Shown: positions 16,773-26,356, counted from the first letter of the stretch. The stretch: DNA of 64,000 bases from Candidatus Ozemobacteraceae bacterium (GCA_035373905.1 DAOSOK010000018.1:1-64000); one strand, 5' to 3'. Translations and numbers: made by a program. The notes: a model not told the origin generated them from the sequence alone.

Positions 16773-18452
16773 ATGAGAAGTCAGCATCGGTTCAACTTAA
16801 CGGTCATGCTCCTGATCTTCGCTTTTACGCTCGTCTACACGTTCCCATCGACGAATCTGTGGACGAAGTGCTTCGGAGTCCTGACCATCGACGAGCAGCT
16901 TGCGGTCCCGGTCCGCTCGCTCGAGTTCAAGGACGCCCCGGAAGGCAAGGCCGCCCAGGTCGACCTGAAGGTCGATTCCGCCTCCTCGGTCTTCGCGTCG
17001 AACCCGAACGTGAAGCAGGAAGACGTGCTCAACAGCGTCGCCGAGACCATCCGCCTCAAGCTGGTCGAAGACGGCCTTTCCGCTTCGGTCATCAATCCCG
17101 ATTACTCGTCGGGAAAAGCGACGATCCGGGTCGCCGAGAAGACCGCCGCCGAGTTCCGCCAGGCGTTCGATAAGCTGAACTTCTACGCGATGATGCCGAC
17201 CTTTCTCGCCAAGGTTTTCCCGCGGTCGAAGATCACCCTCGGCCTCGATCTCAAGGGTGGCATCGATCTCGTCTACCAGGTCGACATGCAGTCGCTCGAA
17301 AGCACCGACAACCCGAAGGACGCGGTCAGTCGCTCCGTCGAGATCATCCGCAACCGCATCGACATGTACGGCATCGCCGAGCCCAGCATCAAGGCCCAGG
17401 AAAACAACCGGATCCGCATTCAGCTCCCCGGCGTGAAGGATCCCGAGCGCGTGAAGAGCCTGATCCAGTCGACGGCCATGCTCAAGTTCCACCTGGTGAA
17501 AGACCAGGCGGTCACGGCGACCCAGCTCGAGCCGGTCGACCCGACCAGCGAACTCGTGCTGATCGAGCCCGCGTCGCGCAACGCCACTGCCCGCTGGTAC
17601 AAGCTCAAGCGCACTCCCGAAGTCACCGGCCGCGATCTCAGATACGCCAAGGTCGCTTTCGACGAAATGGGCGTTCCCACGGTTCACCTCGAATTCAACC
17701 CGGAAGGCGCCGCCAAGTTCGCGAACAGCACCGGCCAGCACGTCGGTGAGCAGCTCGCCATCGTTCTCGACAACAAAGTGCACAGCGCTCCGGTCATCCA
17801 GACCCGTATCACTGGCGGCAATGCACAGATCACCGGGCGCTTCTCCCTCGAGGAAGCCCAGAATCTGGCGATCGTGCTTCGCGCCGGCGCTCTGCCGGCA
17901 AACCTGATTCTCCTCGAGAGCCGCGTGGTCGGTCCGACCCTTGGGGCGGAATCTATCCGAGCCGGCATTCGAGCCGGTGTTCTCAGCGCCATCATGGTTG
18001 TCGCGTTCATGATCATGCTGTACAAGTTCTGCGGATTCCTGGCTGCCATGGCCATGGTATTCAACACCCTGATCGTTTTCTCCCTCATGGTCTTCTTCGG
18101 CGGAACCTTGACGCTGCCTGGTATCGCAGGTCTGATTCTGAGCGTCGGTATGGCCGTCGATGCGAACGTCATCATTTTCGAACGCATCAAGGAAGAGATG
18201 CGAACGGGCAAGACCGTTCGTGCCTCGATCGAATCCGGCTTTGATCGAGCGATGGCTTGCATCATCGATTCGAACGTCACCACGATTCTCACCGTGGCCA
18301 TCCTGTATGCGTTCGGCAGCGGGCCCATTCGCGGATTCGCGACCACTCTCGGCTTCGGTCTGATCGCCAATATCTATACCGCGGTCATTGGCGTGAAACT
18401 GGCTCTCGATCTGATTTACGTCCGGTCCAAAGCTACGACGCTGAGCATCTGA
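16773..18452 (+). CDS. secD: Protein translocase subunit SecD
   Basis: A 559-residue inner-membrane protein. TM1 is at about residues 11-27, followed by a long periplasmic region. The SecD signature GLDLKGGIDLVYQVD is near 156, and five membrane spans of the RND type run from about 400 to the end (starting RAGVLSAIMVVAFMIMLY). SecD with SecF uses the proton gradient to help pull exported proteins through SecYEG. The start at 16773 has GGGAG upstream and follows the promoter; the frame is open to 16698 but only through the promoter itself. secF follows at 33 bp. secY lies 34 kb away in the spc block. Confidence 0.95.
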   Translation: MRSQHRFNLTVMLLIFAFTLVYTFPSTNLWTKCFGVLTIDEQLAVPVRSLEFKDAPEGKAAQVDLKVDSASSVFASNPNVKQEDVLNSVAETIRLKLVEDGLSASVINPDYSSGKATIRVAEKTAAEFRQAFDKLNFYAMMPTFLAKVFPRSKITLGLDLKGGIDLVYQVDMQSLESTDNPKDAVSRSVEIIRNRIDMYGIAEPSIKAQENNRIRIQLPGVKDPERVKSLIQSTAMLKFHLVKDQAVTATQLEPVDPTSELVLIEPASRNATARWYKLKRTPEVTGRDLRYAKVAFDEMGVPTVHLEFNPEGAAKFANSTGQHVGEQLAIVLDNKVHSAPVIQTRITGGNAQITGRFSLEEAQNLAIVLRAGALPANLILLESRVVGPTLGAESIRAGIRAGVLSAIMVVAFMIMLYKFCGFLAAMAMVFNTLIVFSLMVFFGGTLTLPGIAGLILSVGMAVDANVIIFERIKEEMRTGKTVRASIESGFDRAMACIIDSNVTTILTVAILYAFGSGPIRGFATTLGFGLIANIYTAVIGVKLALDLIYVRSKATTLSI

Positions 18453-18484
18453 GCCGCATCGCCAAATAAAGAAGGGAAAATACT

Positions 18485-19396
18485 ATGAAATATAACTTCA
18501 TGGGATACCGGAACCACTGCTTTGCATTTTCAATCACGTTGATGGTGTTGTCACTCGTGCTGATGCTTGCCAGAGGCTTCGAATACGGCATCGATTTCAA
18601 GGGCGGCAACATCATTCGCGTTCGCTTCGATCAGCAGACGACAGAAGGCAAGATTCGCGAGGTGTTCGACAAGATGCCCGGCCTGTATTTCAAGGGCGAT
18701 CAGCTTGTCATCCAGGCTGTTGCCGAAGCCAAGGGTGCCGAGTTCATCATTCAGTATCCGGCTCCCCTCATGGATACGGTTGAAACTGGCAAGCTTCACG
18801 GTGAAATCCTGAAGGAACTCAAGGCGAATATTCCGTTCAGGGACGATTCGCTCGAAGTGGCCAATGTCGGACCAACCGTCGGCGATGATATGAAGCGTCA
18901 GGCTATTTACGCATCCATCCTTGCCGTGATCGGAATCCTCCTCTATCTCGGATGGCAGTTCGAACTTCAGTCTTCGACCGGTGCCGTCATCTCTCTTGTT
19001 CATGATCTCGTCATCATCCTCGGGTTCATCAGTCTTTTCAAAATCGAGTTCGACATCACCGTGTTGGCCGCGCTTATGACGCTTCTCGGCTACTCGGTCA
19101 ACGACTCCATCGTCGTCCTCGACCGGATTCGCGAGAACAGGCGCATCACCAAGGAAACGGATTTCGTGACCCTGATCAACGATTCGATCAACCAGACGCT
19201 TGGCAGAACCATCAATACAGGCATGCCGACGCTCTTCGCCACCTGCGCCCTGATGTTCCTCGGGGGCCAGACCCTCTTCAACTTCGCTCTGGTCCTTACC
19301 TTCGGCCTCATCTTCGGAACCTACTCGTCGGTCTTCATCGCCAGTCCCGTCCTCCTGCTGCTGAGCGGCAACAAACTCAACCGCCGCGGCGCCTGA
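18485..19396 (+). CDS. secF: Protein translocase subunit SecF
   Basis: A 303-residue partner of SecD. TM1 covers about residues 11-29, the family motif YGIDFKGGNIIRVRF follows, then a short periplasmic domain and five spans from about 138. The VNDSIVVLDRIRENRR cytoplasmic signature is near 205. AAGAAGGG precedes the ATG. The transcript ends in a good hairpin terminator. Confidence 0.95.
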   Translation: MKYNFMGYRNHCFAFSITLMVLSLVLMLARGFEYGIDFKGGNIIRVRFDQQTTEGKIREVFDKMPGLYFKGDQLVIQAVAEAKGAEFIIQYPAPLMDTVETGKLHGEILKELKANIPFRDDSLEVANVGPTVGDDMKRQAIYASILAVIGILLYLGWQFELQSSTGAVISLVHDLVIILGFISLFKIEFDITVLAALMTLLGYSVNDSIVVLDRIRENRRITKETDFVTLINDSINQTLGRTINTGMPTLFATCALMFLGGQTLFNFALVLTFGLIFGTYSSVFIASPVLLLLSGNKLNRRGA

Positions 19397-19418
19397 GCCC
19401 GGTTCGTTCCGCTAACCA

Positions 19419-19448
19419 CGCCCCGGTTCGCCGGGGCGTTTCTATTTT
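19419..19448 (+). terminator. Rho-independent terminator after secF
   Basis: Perfect 8 bp stem CGCCCCGG/CCGGGGCG with TTCG loop (19419-19438), then TTTCTATTTT. Confidence 0.88.
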
Positions 19449-19471
19449 AATCGATATATACGGAGTCGTTC

Positions 19472-19933
19472 ATGAAAGCCGTCGTTCAGCGTGTGTCGGA
19501 AGCCGTTCTCAGCGTCGATGGAAAGGAAGTGTCCCGAATCGGCCGCGGGCTCGTCTGTTACCTCGGCGTCGGCCGGGGAGACGAGGAAAAGGACCTGGAC
19601 TGGCTGGCGAAAAAAACGGCCAGGCTGCGAATCTTCCCCGATGGCGAGGGACGGATGAACCTTTCGGCGGTCGACGAGGGCCTGGCCGTACTGGTCGTTT
19701 CGCAGTTCACGCTTTACGGCGACATCAGGAACGGATACCGGCCGGGCTTTTCGACAGCGGAGGATCCCGCGAAGGCACAGGGCATGTACGAATCGTTCAT
19801 GTCAAAACTGCGCGAATATGGCGTGCCCGTCGTTGCCGGCGGCGTCTTCGGTGCGGATATGACGATCGACCAGTGTAATCGCGGCCCCGTCACGATCCTG
19901 CTCGATTCTCGGGACGGCCGCTCCGGCGCCTGA
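19472..19933 (+). CDS. dtd: D-aminoacyl-tRNA deacylase
   Basis: A 153-residue Dtd. It hydrolyses D-aminoacyl-tRNAs and mischarged Gly-tRNA-Ala. The two active-site signatures are present: VSQFTLYGD near 76-84 and NRGPVTILLDS near the C-terminus (usually N-x-GPVT, carrying the Gly-cisPro motif). Length is the family norm (about 145-150). GGAG lies 6 nt before the ATG. No distinct promoter is visible between the secF terminator and the start, so read-through may supply it. The next gene converges 16 bp away. Confidence 0.93.
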   Translation: MKAVVQRVSEAVLSVDGKEVSRIGRGLVCYLGVGRGDEEKDLDWLAKKTARLRIFPDGEGRMNLSAVDEGLAVLVVSQFTLYGDIRNGYRPGFSTAEDPAKAQGMYESFMSKLREYGVPVVAGGVFGADMTIDQCNRGPVTILLDSRDGRSGA

Positions 19934-19949
19934 TCTGCGTGAAAGCGCT

Positions 19950-20387
19950 CTACTCCTCCGATGACGGCATGAAAAGGCGTCGCTCGAGACGTCGCAGATA
20001 ATCGAGCGTTTTCCGCTCCGGCGCATCGGGATGCCCTTCGGCAATCGCCTCTTCGGCGAGGCGAAGCGCCTTCTCGAACGAGCGGCGTTCGAGGATCACC
20101 CGGTAGATCGGATGGATATTCGACGTTTCCGCCAGGGAACGGAGGAGTTCGCGATCGAACGATTCGAGACCTTTCTGGAGGGCGGCCGTCTCGAAAAACT
20201 CGATGTCGCGCTTCGACGACGAGGTGATCTTCCGGCGGCTCGAGGGACTCATCGTCATATACAGCCAGACCAGGATGAGGAACGTCGGGATCAGCAGCAT
20301 CAGCAGGACTTCGTTTTCGTACGGATGCGAAGAAAACTGCTCCCGAAGGGCTTTTGCAAAAATCTTGTAGCCTTCGGTCTGATCCAT
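19950..20387 (-). CDS. Small single-pass membrane protein of the HEAT operon
   Basis: A 145-residue protein of unknown family. A hydrophobic span VLLMLLIPTFLILVWLYM lies at about residues 27-45, followed by a basic stretch and a cytoplasmic-looking helical domain (FFETAALQKGLESFDRELL, then YRVILERRSFEKALRLAEEA). Its ATG shares an A with the TGA of the preceding HEAT gene (TGATG), so translation is coupled and the two proteins probably act together, perhaps with this one tethering the HEAT scaffolds to the membrane. That role is inference from gene order only. Confidence 0.72.
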   Translation of the reverse strand: MDQTEGYKIFAKALREQFSSHPYENEVLLMLLIPTFLILVWLYMTMSPSSRRKITSSSKRDIEFFETAALQKGLESFDRELLRSLAETSNIHPIYRVILERRSFEKALRLAEEAIAEGHPDAPERKTLDYLRRLERRLFMPSSEE

Positions 20388-22870
20388 CAGAGAACCTTGT
20401 AGCTCAACTCGGTGACGATTTTCCGGATCTCCTCGGAGGAATCCTTCCTCAGATACGGCATGAAGGGCTTGATGGCGGCCGGAGAAATCTTGACGGCCGA
20501 TCGAACGGCGTTGACGCGGACGATCTCTTCTTTGTCGCGCAGGTGTGCCAGGATGATCGGCAGGGACATCTCCTGCTTGATCTCTCCGAGCGCCCACAGG
20601 CCGCTGGCGCGCATCAGGGGCTCACGCATCGAGAGCATCTTCTGGAGGACGGGGACGACGTTGACTTTTCCGATCTGCCAGACCGCGATGGCGGCGTTGG
20701 CGCGGATGCGGTTGTTCGCGTCTTCTAGGAAGGGGAACAGGATCTGGAGCGCGCGTGCGTCCCCGATGCTCGCGATGGCTTCGATGGCGTTGGCGCGGAC
20801 ACGCTCGTCGGGATCGTTGAAGAACTCGATCAGGTTGCCGAGCAGTTCACGGTCGCCGATCACGCCGAGCGTCTTGATCACGGCCGCACGGACTTTTCGG
20901 GAGGGGTCTTTCATCGCCCCTAGGAGGGCATCCTTGCCCTTGTTGTTCACCTGGAGGTTTTCCATGATGCGGGCCGCGCGAAGGCGAAGCTCGGGGTCGA
21001 GGGATTTGAGTTCGACGATGAGCTGATCGATGAAGCTGGTGTCGAGCTTCAGGAGTGCCGTGCCGGCGAGTTTACGGACTTCGGGAGAGAGGGTGTTGAA
21101 GTTGTCGAGATATCGCTTCTGGGTCACCTTCGCGACTTCCTGCAGGGCGGTGTTGCGCAGCTCCTCGTCGGGGCTGTGGACAAGCCGCGTCAGGTAGGGG
21201 GCGAGCCGTTCGGACGGGAGCATCTGTTTCAGGCCGCGAAGCGCCTCCGCCGCGACTTTCGGGGAAGGGTCGGCGACGGCTTCGTCGAGCATTCCGAGAA
21301 CGCGGGGATGCCTGCTTTTCAGGGCGATACGGACAGCCATGAGTCTGACGACCGGAGCCGTGTCATGGAACCTCGCTTCGACGATCTTGGAAAGCTGGTC
21401 TCCGCCGGCCTCTCCCATGAATTCCAGCGCCGAGGCCCGGACCTCGGGATCCTCGTCCTCGAGCAGTTCGGCGAGTTTGATCGAGAAGGATCGGGAGCCC
21501 ATCTGTTTCCGGAAAAAGGCGGTGCGGTCGGCCGGATCGAGCACGCAGGAATTCTTGAGCAGAACCCGCAGCAGAAGCAGGGACGGCTGTTTGCTCTGGC
21601 CGGAGATCAGGAGGGCGGCGAGCGAGGGGTCGTCCTGGAGGGCGGTCCGTACGAGAGAGGAGACCTCTTCGAACGGCCAGTCGGACAGCACGCGGACCGT
21701 ATCGGCGAAACTGTTCGAGAGGAGGCGTGAAAGCACGGGGCGGAGCATGTCCGGCGCGGATCTGGCAAGGTGGAAGAAGAGGCGCATCATTTCCGGCGAA
21801 ATCCGCTCGTCGGAGGTGATCTTGGAATGCAGGGACTGCCGCCACGTCTCGACCAGCGCTTCGAACGAAGCTTTCCGCTCGTCGCTGCTCGTCTGGATCT
21901 TCTCTATGACCGAGTCGGCCAGCGCCGCCAGCGCGTCGGCAGTCATCGCCCGCGCCCTGACCGAGTCGGTGTCGAACAGCCGGAGGGCATGTTCGAACAG
22001 CGCCGGGTCGAGACGTTTGAGAAGCCGCGCGAGGAGCATGTCTCGGCCTTCCCCTGTGGGCATTTTCAGCGCAAGGTCGAGCAGAAACCGACGCGCTTCG
22101 GCGAACCGCTTGATGAGGACGTCGTCGGTCAGCTGGAGAAGTCCGGTTTCGACGTTCTCCATCAATTTGTCCCGGAAGGCGGGCATCAGCTCGTCGGGCG
22201 TGTATTCGGAAAGGGCTTCGCGAAGGCGCCGACGGATGGAGGGGTCCGTGTCCTCGGCCATTTCCATGTAGAGGGGGACGAAGTCCGGCCGATGAAACTT
22301 GACCAGCGTTTCGAAATGGAATCGCTTGACGTCGGGGTCGGGGTGGCGGAACTGCTCTTGGACGAGCTCGAACAGGCCCAGATCGTCGAAAAGCGAGACG
22401 ATCTCGAAATACAGGGTCGAGTTGTGATCGGCGGGGACCGCTCGCACGAGTGCGCCCAGCGCCTTCTCGCCGTAGAATCTGGCGATGCCGTTCCGCACAT
22501 CGCGACGGATCGTCAGGTCAGCGTCGGAAAGCAGGGGGATCAGGACGTCGAGACTCGACTGGGTGGCGATTTTCAGAAGCGCCTGGACGGCGGCGACGCG
22601 GACCGCGTTGTCGTCATCGTCGAGAATCGTGGCGAGCTTGTCCACCGCGCCTTCGATACCGCGTTTTCCGGACAGCTCGACGAGGGGAATGAGGAGATCG
22701 CGCGTGCCGACTATCGCATCGGACATCGCCGCGAGAATCAGCGAGTCGGTTTCGGGGGCATCGTGCTCTTCGAGCCGGGCGAAAGCCGACTTCCTGACGT
22801 TCTGGTCGGGATCGGCGAGCTTGGTGATGAGTTCCTGCGGTGGTTCCGAAGCTGAAAAGGGCCAGATCAT
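20387..22870 (-). CDS. Large HEAT-repeat protein
   Basis: An 827-residue protein made almost entirely of HEAT repeats (DPDQNVRKSAFARL, DPSRKVRAAVIKTLGVIGD, DPDERVRANAIEAIASIGD). The repeats near the C-terminus are the most regular. No enzymatic motif, signal peptide or membrane span is seen. It starts 4 bp after the stop of the upstream HEAT gene and overlaps the downstream membrane-protein gene. HEAT arrays are protein-protein interaction solenoids; the partner is unknown. The start at 22870 is preferred because upstream codons overlap the previous gene. Confidence 0.85.
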   Translation of the reverse strand: MIWPFSASEPPQELITKLADPDQNVRKSAFARLEEHDAPETDSLILAAMSDAIVGTRDLLIPLVELSGKRGIEGAVDKLATILDDDDNAVRVAAVQALLKIATQSSLDVLIPLLSDADLTIRRDVRNGIARFYGEKALGALVRAVPADHNSTLYFEIVSLFDDLGLFELVQEQFRHPDPDVKRFHFETLVKFHRPDFVPLYMEMAEDTDPSIRRRLREALSEYTPDELMPAFRDKLMENVETGLLQLTDDVLIKRFAEARRFLLDLALKMPTGEGRDMLLARLLKRLDPALFEHALRLFDTDSVRARAMTADALAALADSVIEKIQTSSDERKASFEALVETWRQSLHSKITSDERISPEMMRLFFHLARSAPDMLRPVLSRLLSNSFADTVRVLSDWPFEEVSSLVRTALQDDPSLAALLISGQSKQPSLLLLRVLLKNSCVLDPADRTAFFRKQMGSRSFSIKLAELLEDEDPEVRASALEFMGEAGGDQLSKIVEARFHDTAPVVRLMAVRIALKSRHPRVLGMLDEAVADPSPKVAAEALRGLKQMLPSERLAPYLTRLVHSPDEELRNTALQEVAKVTQKRYLDNFNTLSPEVRKLAGTALLKLDTSFIDQLIVELKSLDPELRLRAARIMENLQVNNKGKDALLGAMKDPSRKVRAAVIKTLGVIGDRELLGNLIEFFNDPDERVRANAIEAIASIGDARALQILFPFLEDANNRIRANAAIAVWQIGKVNVVPVLQKMLSMREPLMRASGLWALGEIKQEMSLPIILAHLRDKEEIVRVNAVRSAVKISPAAIKPFMPYLRKDSSEEIRKIVTELSYKVL

Positions 22871-22874
22871 CGAA

Positions 22875-25334
22875 TCATGCCTTTGACTTTGCCTTGATCG
22901 CGGCTGCCAGGATATCCGAGACGGCTCTGCGCACGCCTTCATCCGGATCGAATCTGAGCGGTTTGATATAGGGGGCCAGCGATAACGCGTCCGAAATTTT
23001 TCCGAGGCTCTGGATGACGTTCCGCCTGACATCCGCATCGGGATCGCGCAGGCACTGGATGAGGACCGGCATGAAGCGGCTGTCCTTGATCTCCCCGAGG
23101 GCGAACGCCGCGGATGCGCGCATCCATTTGTCGGGGTGGCGGAGCATCTCGAGAACGGGCTCGTAGATCTGGTAATAACCGAGTCTCCAAAGAGTGATGA
23201 CGGTGTTCGCCCGGACCCGATTGTTTTTGTCGTAGAGGCAGGGAATGATCGCTTCGGCGTCTGTGAGTTCGCCGACGTTCGCGAGGGCCTCGACCGCGTT
23301 CGCCCGGACGCGATCGTCCTGGTCTTTCAGGAATCCGATCAACATCTGGGAGACCGAGGGACCGCCGATTTTTCCAAGGCCCATGATGACGACGGACCGG
23401 ACGATGGGGTCGGGATCCTGGATCGCGACGATCAGGTTCGGTTTCAGCTCGGGCGGAATCTGCTCGCACAGCACCTCGAGCACTTTCGCGGCGAGCACGC
23501 GCGTTCGTTGGTCGGATGAGGAGAGGTCGCGGGTCATGTCCTCGAGGAAGCCGGGGTCCATTTTGATCAGGGAGAGGCCGATGGCGAGCTTCGCCTCGGG
23601 TGGCATCTTGTCGAAGCCGGTCAGGAACTTGCGACGTGTGATGTAGGCGATCGCCGCCTGAGCCGCCTGCTTGATGCGCGTGTCGTTCACGCCCAGGAGC
23701 TTGGTCAGGGCGGCCAGGATCTGGGGATGATCGCGGTCCTTCAGAAGCTCGATGGCCTGGAAGACGATCTTCGGCTCGGTGTCCTTCAGAAAGTTGATGA
23801 TCACTTCCGTGCCGGCTTCGCTCTGGAAGTGCTTCAGGGTGAGCAGGTCCAGGATCGTCTTGCGAACGGTGAAGTCGGGGTCGCGCATCTTCGACACGAG
23901 CACGGTGAGCGCGTTCGGAGAACCGCTTTCGGCGAGGATCTGGAGGATGCGGGACCGGAGGGTGGCATCGTTGTGATACAGGACTTCTTCGATGAACCGC
24001 TTGAGTCGCGGGTCCATCATCAGGTTGATGATCTCGCTCTGGATCTGCGGGGGGACTTCCATGAAATGTTCGAGCAGGAGCGAGTTTAGTGTTTCGATGA
24101 TGAAATTTTCCGTCGGATTGCCGAGAAGTGCCAGTGCGGTCCGGCCCGTATCGAGTTCCTTGTAACAGCAGGCCTTTATCAGAAGGGTCTTCCGGTCTTC
24201 GACGTCGAGGCCCTTGAGGAAACCGTTGAGATAGCTATCATTATATTTGTGAATCTTTGGAAGGTTCTTGAGAATGGTGTCCTCGTGATGGCGGCCGATT
24301 CGGAGAAGACATTCCGACAGGACCATGCTTGCCTGGACATACGTGTCGGAAAGATGCTCTTCGAGGGGTTTCACATACATCGCGATCTTTTCGAGCATCT
24401 CCGGGGTGCCTATCGCTTCGGGGGTCATGCCGTCGAGTTCGTCGGCGAAGTGTTTGACGATCGACTGGATGGTGCTCGTGACGACGGGGGGGATGGACTT
24501 CGCCTTGTCCAGCAGATGCGGGAACAGATACTTGTAGGAATTGGGATCGGCGATCTGCTCGAGGATCTGCATGATCTTCAGGCGGTATGACTCGCTCTTC
24601 TTGCCGAAGTTGTCGAACAGCTTGCTGAAAAACGCGTCCTGGTGGAACTGGAGACACTTGAACACCGAGTAGCGCATCGACTGGTCGATGTTCTGCATAT
24701 TTTTGATACACAGCTCGAGGAAGGTGTGGCCCTTGATTTTCTCGATATGCTTGCTGAACTCGACCTGGATGATTTTCTTGTCTTCGCGGGAGGCCTCGAG
24801 CGAGTCCTCCTTGAGGATATCGATGAAGATCGGGTACAGCTGCGGGTTCTGCAGGTTGACCATTTCCTCGAGATAGAGGATTTTCTCCTTGGGCGTATAG
24901 GCCGACCATTTCTGCAGGAACTTCGAGACGATGCCGGATTTTTCGATCGCGAACTGGATAACGGCCCGGATGCCAGAATCGCCGGTGGTGCAGAGGATGT
25001 TCACGAGTGGCTTGAGCCTTGGCTCGTCCACGCTCTGGAGGATCTCCTTGAACACCTCGCGAAAGACCTGGTCGGGATAGTTGATCAGCTTGAGGATGGA
25101 CTGGTAATCCTCGAGCGAGAGCGTTTCGTGTCTCGCGGCGAAGATCCCGAGGATACGGAGCCGCAACTGCTGGTTCTTGTTCTCCTCGAACTTCTCGCAC
25201 AAAAACTCGACGAAGAAGTGGTTGAGATTCGCGACGAAATCATCGAAGGCACCCTGTGACACGCTCGTGTCGGGTGACTGGAGGCGCTCGAACGTCTCGA
25301 GCGGATCTGTGATCTTTCGCGTGAACCAGCTCAT
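22875..25334 (-). CDS. Large HEAT-repeat protein
   Basis: An 819-residue HEAT protein, first of a coupled three-gene set. The N-terminal 350 residues are more diverged (FVEFLCEKFEENKNQQLRLR, ILQSVDEPRLKPLVNILCT), while residues about 430-810 contain clear repeats (DPDPIVRSVVIMGLGKIGG, DQDDRVRANAVEALANVGE). The regular C-terminal half resembles that of the following gene, so the pair may be an old duplication. No catalytic motif seen. Upstream sequence includes a -10-like TATACT and mutually exclusive hairpins. Confidence 0.85.
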   Translation of the reverse strand: MSWFTRKITDPLETFERLQSPDTSVSQGAFDDFVANLNHFFVEFLCEKFEENKNQQLRLRILGIFAARHETLSLEDYQSILKLINYPDQVFREVFKEILQSVDEPRLKPLVNILCTTGDSGIRAVIQFAIEKSGIVSKFLQKWSAYTPKEKILYLEEMVNLQNPQLYPIFIDILKEDSLEASREDKKIIQVEFSKHIEKIKGHTFLELCIKNMQNIDQSMRYSVFKCLQFHQDAFFSKLFDNFGKKSESYRLKIMQILEQIADPNSYKYLFPHLLDKAKSIPPVVTSTIQSIVKHFADELDGMTPEAIGTPEMLEKIAMYVKPLEEHLSDTYVQASMVLSECLLRIGRHHEDTILKNLPKIHKYNDSYLNGFLKGLDVEDRKTLLIKACCYKELDTGRTALALLGNPTENFIIETLNSLLLEHFMEVPPQIQSEIINLMMDPRLKRFIEEVLYHNDATLRSRILQILAESGSPNALTVLVSKMRDPDFTVRKTILDLLTLKHFQSEAGTEVIINFLKDTEPKIVFQAIELLKDRDHPQILAALTKLLGVNDTRIKQAAQAAIAYITRRKFLTGFDKMPPEAKLAIGLSLIKMDPGFLEDMTRDLSSSDQRTRVLAAKVLEVLCEQIPPELKPNLIVAIQDPDPIVRSVVIMGLGKIGGPSVSQMLIGFLKDQDDRVRANAVEALANVGELTDAEAIIPCLYDKNNRVRANTVITLWRLGYYQIYEPVLEMLRHPDKWMRASAAFALGEIKDSRFMPVLIQCLRDPDADVRRNVIQSLGKISDALSLAPYIKPLRFDPDEGVRRAVSDILAAAIKAKSKA

Positions 25335-25391
25335 CCTAGCGTTTCTGTTCTCTGTTCGCGGGATTCATTCGGGATTTCCGAATCTCACTGA

Positions 25392-25427
25392 GGGGAGAAT
25401 TCCTCCCCCGGGAGGGATGATAGTATA
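25392..25427 (-). promoter_or_regulatory. Possible promoter -10 and alternative leader hairpins of the HEAT operon
   Basis: Minus strand TATACT at 25427-25422 with no good -35. Just downstream, CCTCCC/GGGAGG (25415-25410 with 25407-25402) and GGGGAG/CTCCCC (25408-25403 with 25397-25392) share bases, so only one can form at a time. The remainder of the 188 bp gap to tatC shows nothing else clear. Confidence 0.35.
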
Positions 25428-25522
25428 AACAGCGTCCGAGCGCAATTCTTCAATTCACGCGTTTTCATGAACCGGGAAGGACCGTTCGCCGGGAACGTGA
25501 GAGCGTCAGAGTTTTCCCGACT

Positions 25523-26257
25523 TCAGGAAGGGCGGGAAATGTGCCGCCGCAGGACGGAAAGCCAGATTCCCGCTTCCGTCAGAAGGACGATCGGCACCGA
25601 GACGAGAACCTGTGAGACGACGTCGGGAGGTGAAAATATAGCGCCAATGATAAAAGCTATCACGATGCAATGGCGTCGGTGTGACCGGAGCCGCTCGACG
25701 GGGAGAATGCCGATCGCGTCGAGAAAGGCGAGAAGAAGGGGCAGTTCGAACAGAATTCCGGTCACGAGCATGAAGACGACGACGAAATCGATGTAGGCGC
25801 CGTATGAAATCGACGGAAGGAAATCGGCTCCGTTCGCGGCGATCAAAAAGCCCAGCGCCGGCGGAAGTATGATCGCCCAGCAGAAGAAGGCCCCGGCGGC
25901 GAAACACAACAGCGCCGGAATGAGCAGGACGACGGCCCATGGTCGCTCGGCCGGTGTCAGGGCGGGGGCGACGAACGCCCAGACCTGCCAGACGATCACG
26001 GGAAAAGCGAGGGTGATTCCGGCCCAGGCCGACAGTTTGATGGTCGTGACGAACCCTTCGGTGACCGAGAGCGTCACCAGTCGCAGCCCCGGGGCCGCCT
26101 GTCTCAGGGGGTGAAGCGCCAACGGCACCAGGCTGTCCGATGCCGCCCACGCGGCGAGAAAGCCGGCGAACGCCGAGACGACGGCAATGATGATCCGGCG
26201 CCTCAGTTCGGCGAGATGGTCGAGAAGGGGGGCGTCAGCGGTGTTTGGAGCAAACAT
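25523..26257 (-). CDS. tatC: Twin-arginine translocase subunit TatC
   Basis: A 244-residue six-span membrane protein and the substrate-receptor core of the Tat pathway, which exports folded proteins. The N-terminal cytoplasmic LLDHLAELRRRI motif, the conserved loop FVAPALTPAERP with its Glu, and the later LLLAFLDAIGIL and FIIGAIFSPPDVVSQ segments are all diagnostic. No tatA/tatB is found in the window. It lies upstream of the HEAT operon on the same strand, with a 188 bp gap. Confidence 0.94.
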   Translation of the reverse strand: MFAPNTADAPLLDHLAELRRRIIIAVVSAFAGFLAAWAASDSLVPLALHPLRQAAPGLRLVTLSVTEGFVTTIKLSAWAGITLAFPVIVWQVWAFVAPALTPAERPWAVVLLIPALLCFAAGAFFCWAIILPPALGFLIAANGADFLPSISYGAYIDFVVVFMLVTGILFELPLLLAFLDAIGILPVERLRSHRRHCIVIAFIIGAIFSPPDVVSQVLVSVPIVLLTEAGIWLSVLRRHISRPS

Positions 26258-26292
26258 CGATAAAGTCTAGCACATTTCGACAGAGCTGGTGT

Positions 26293-26321
26293 TTGCATTT
26301 GCCCGGTCGCTCTGATAACAT
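26293..26321 (+). promoter_or_regulatory. Promoter for the small membrane protein
   Basis: TTGCAT at 26293-26298 and TAACAT at 26316-26321, 17 bp spacer, 35 bp before a GTG start with GGGAGA. Confidence 0.55.
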
Positions 26322-26356
26322 ACGCGTACCAATCCACCGTATCCGGGAGAAAAGCC

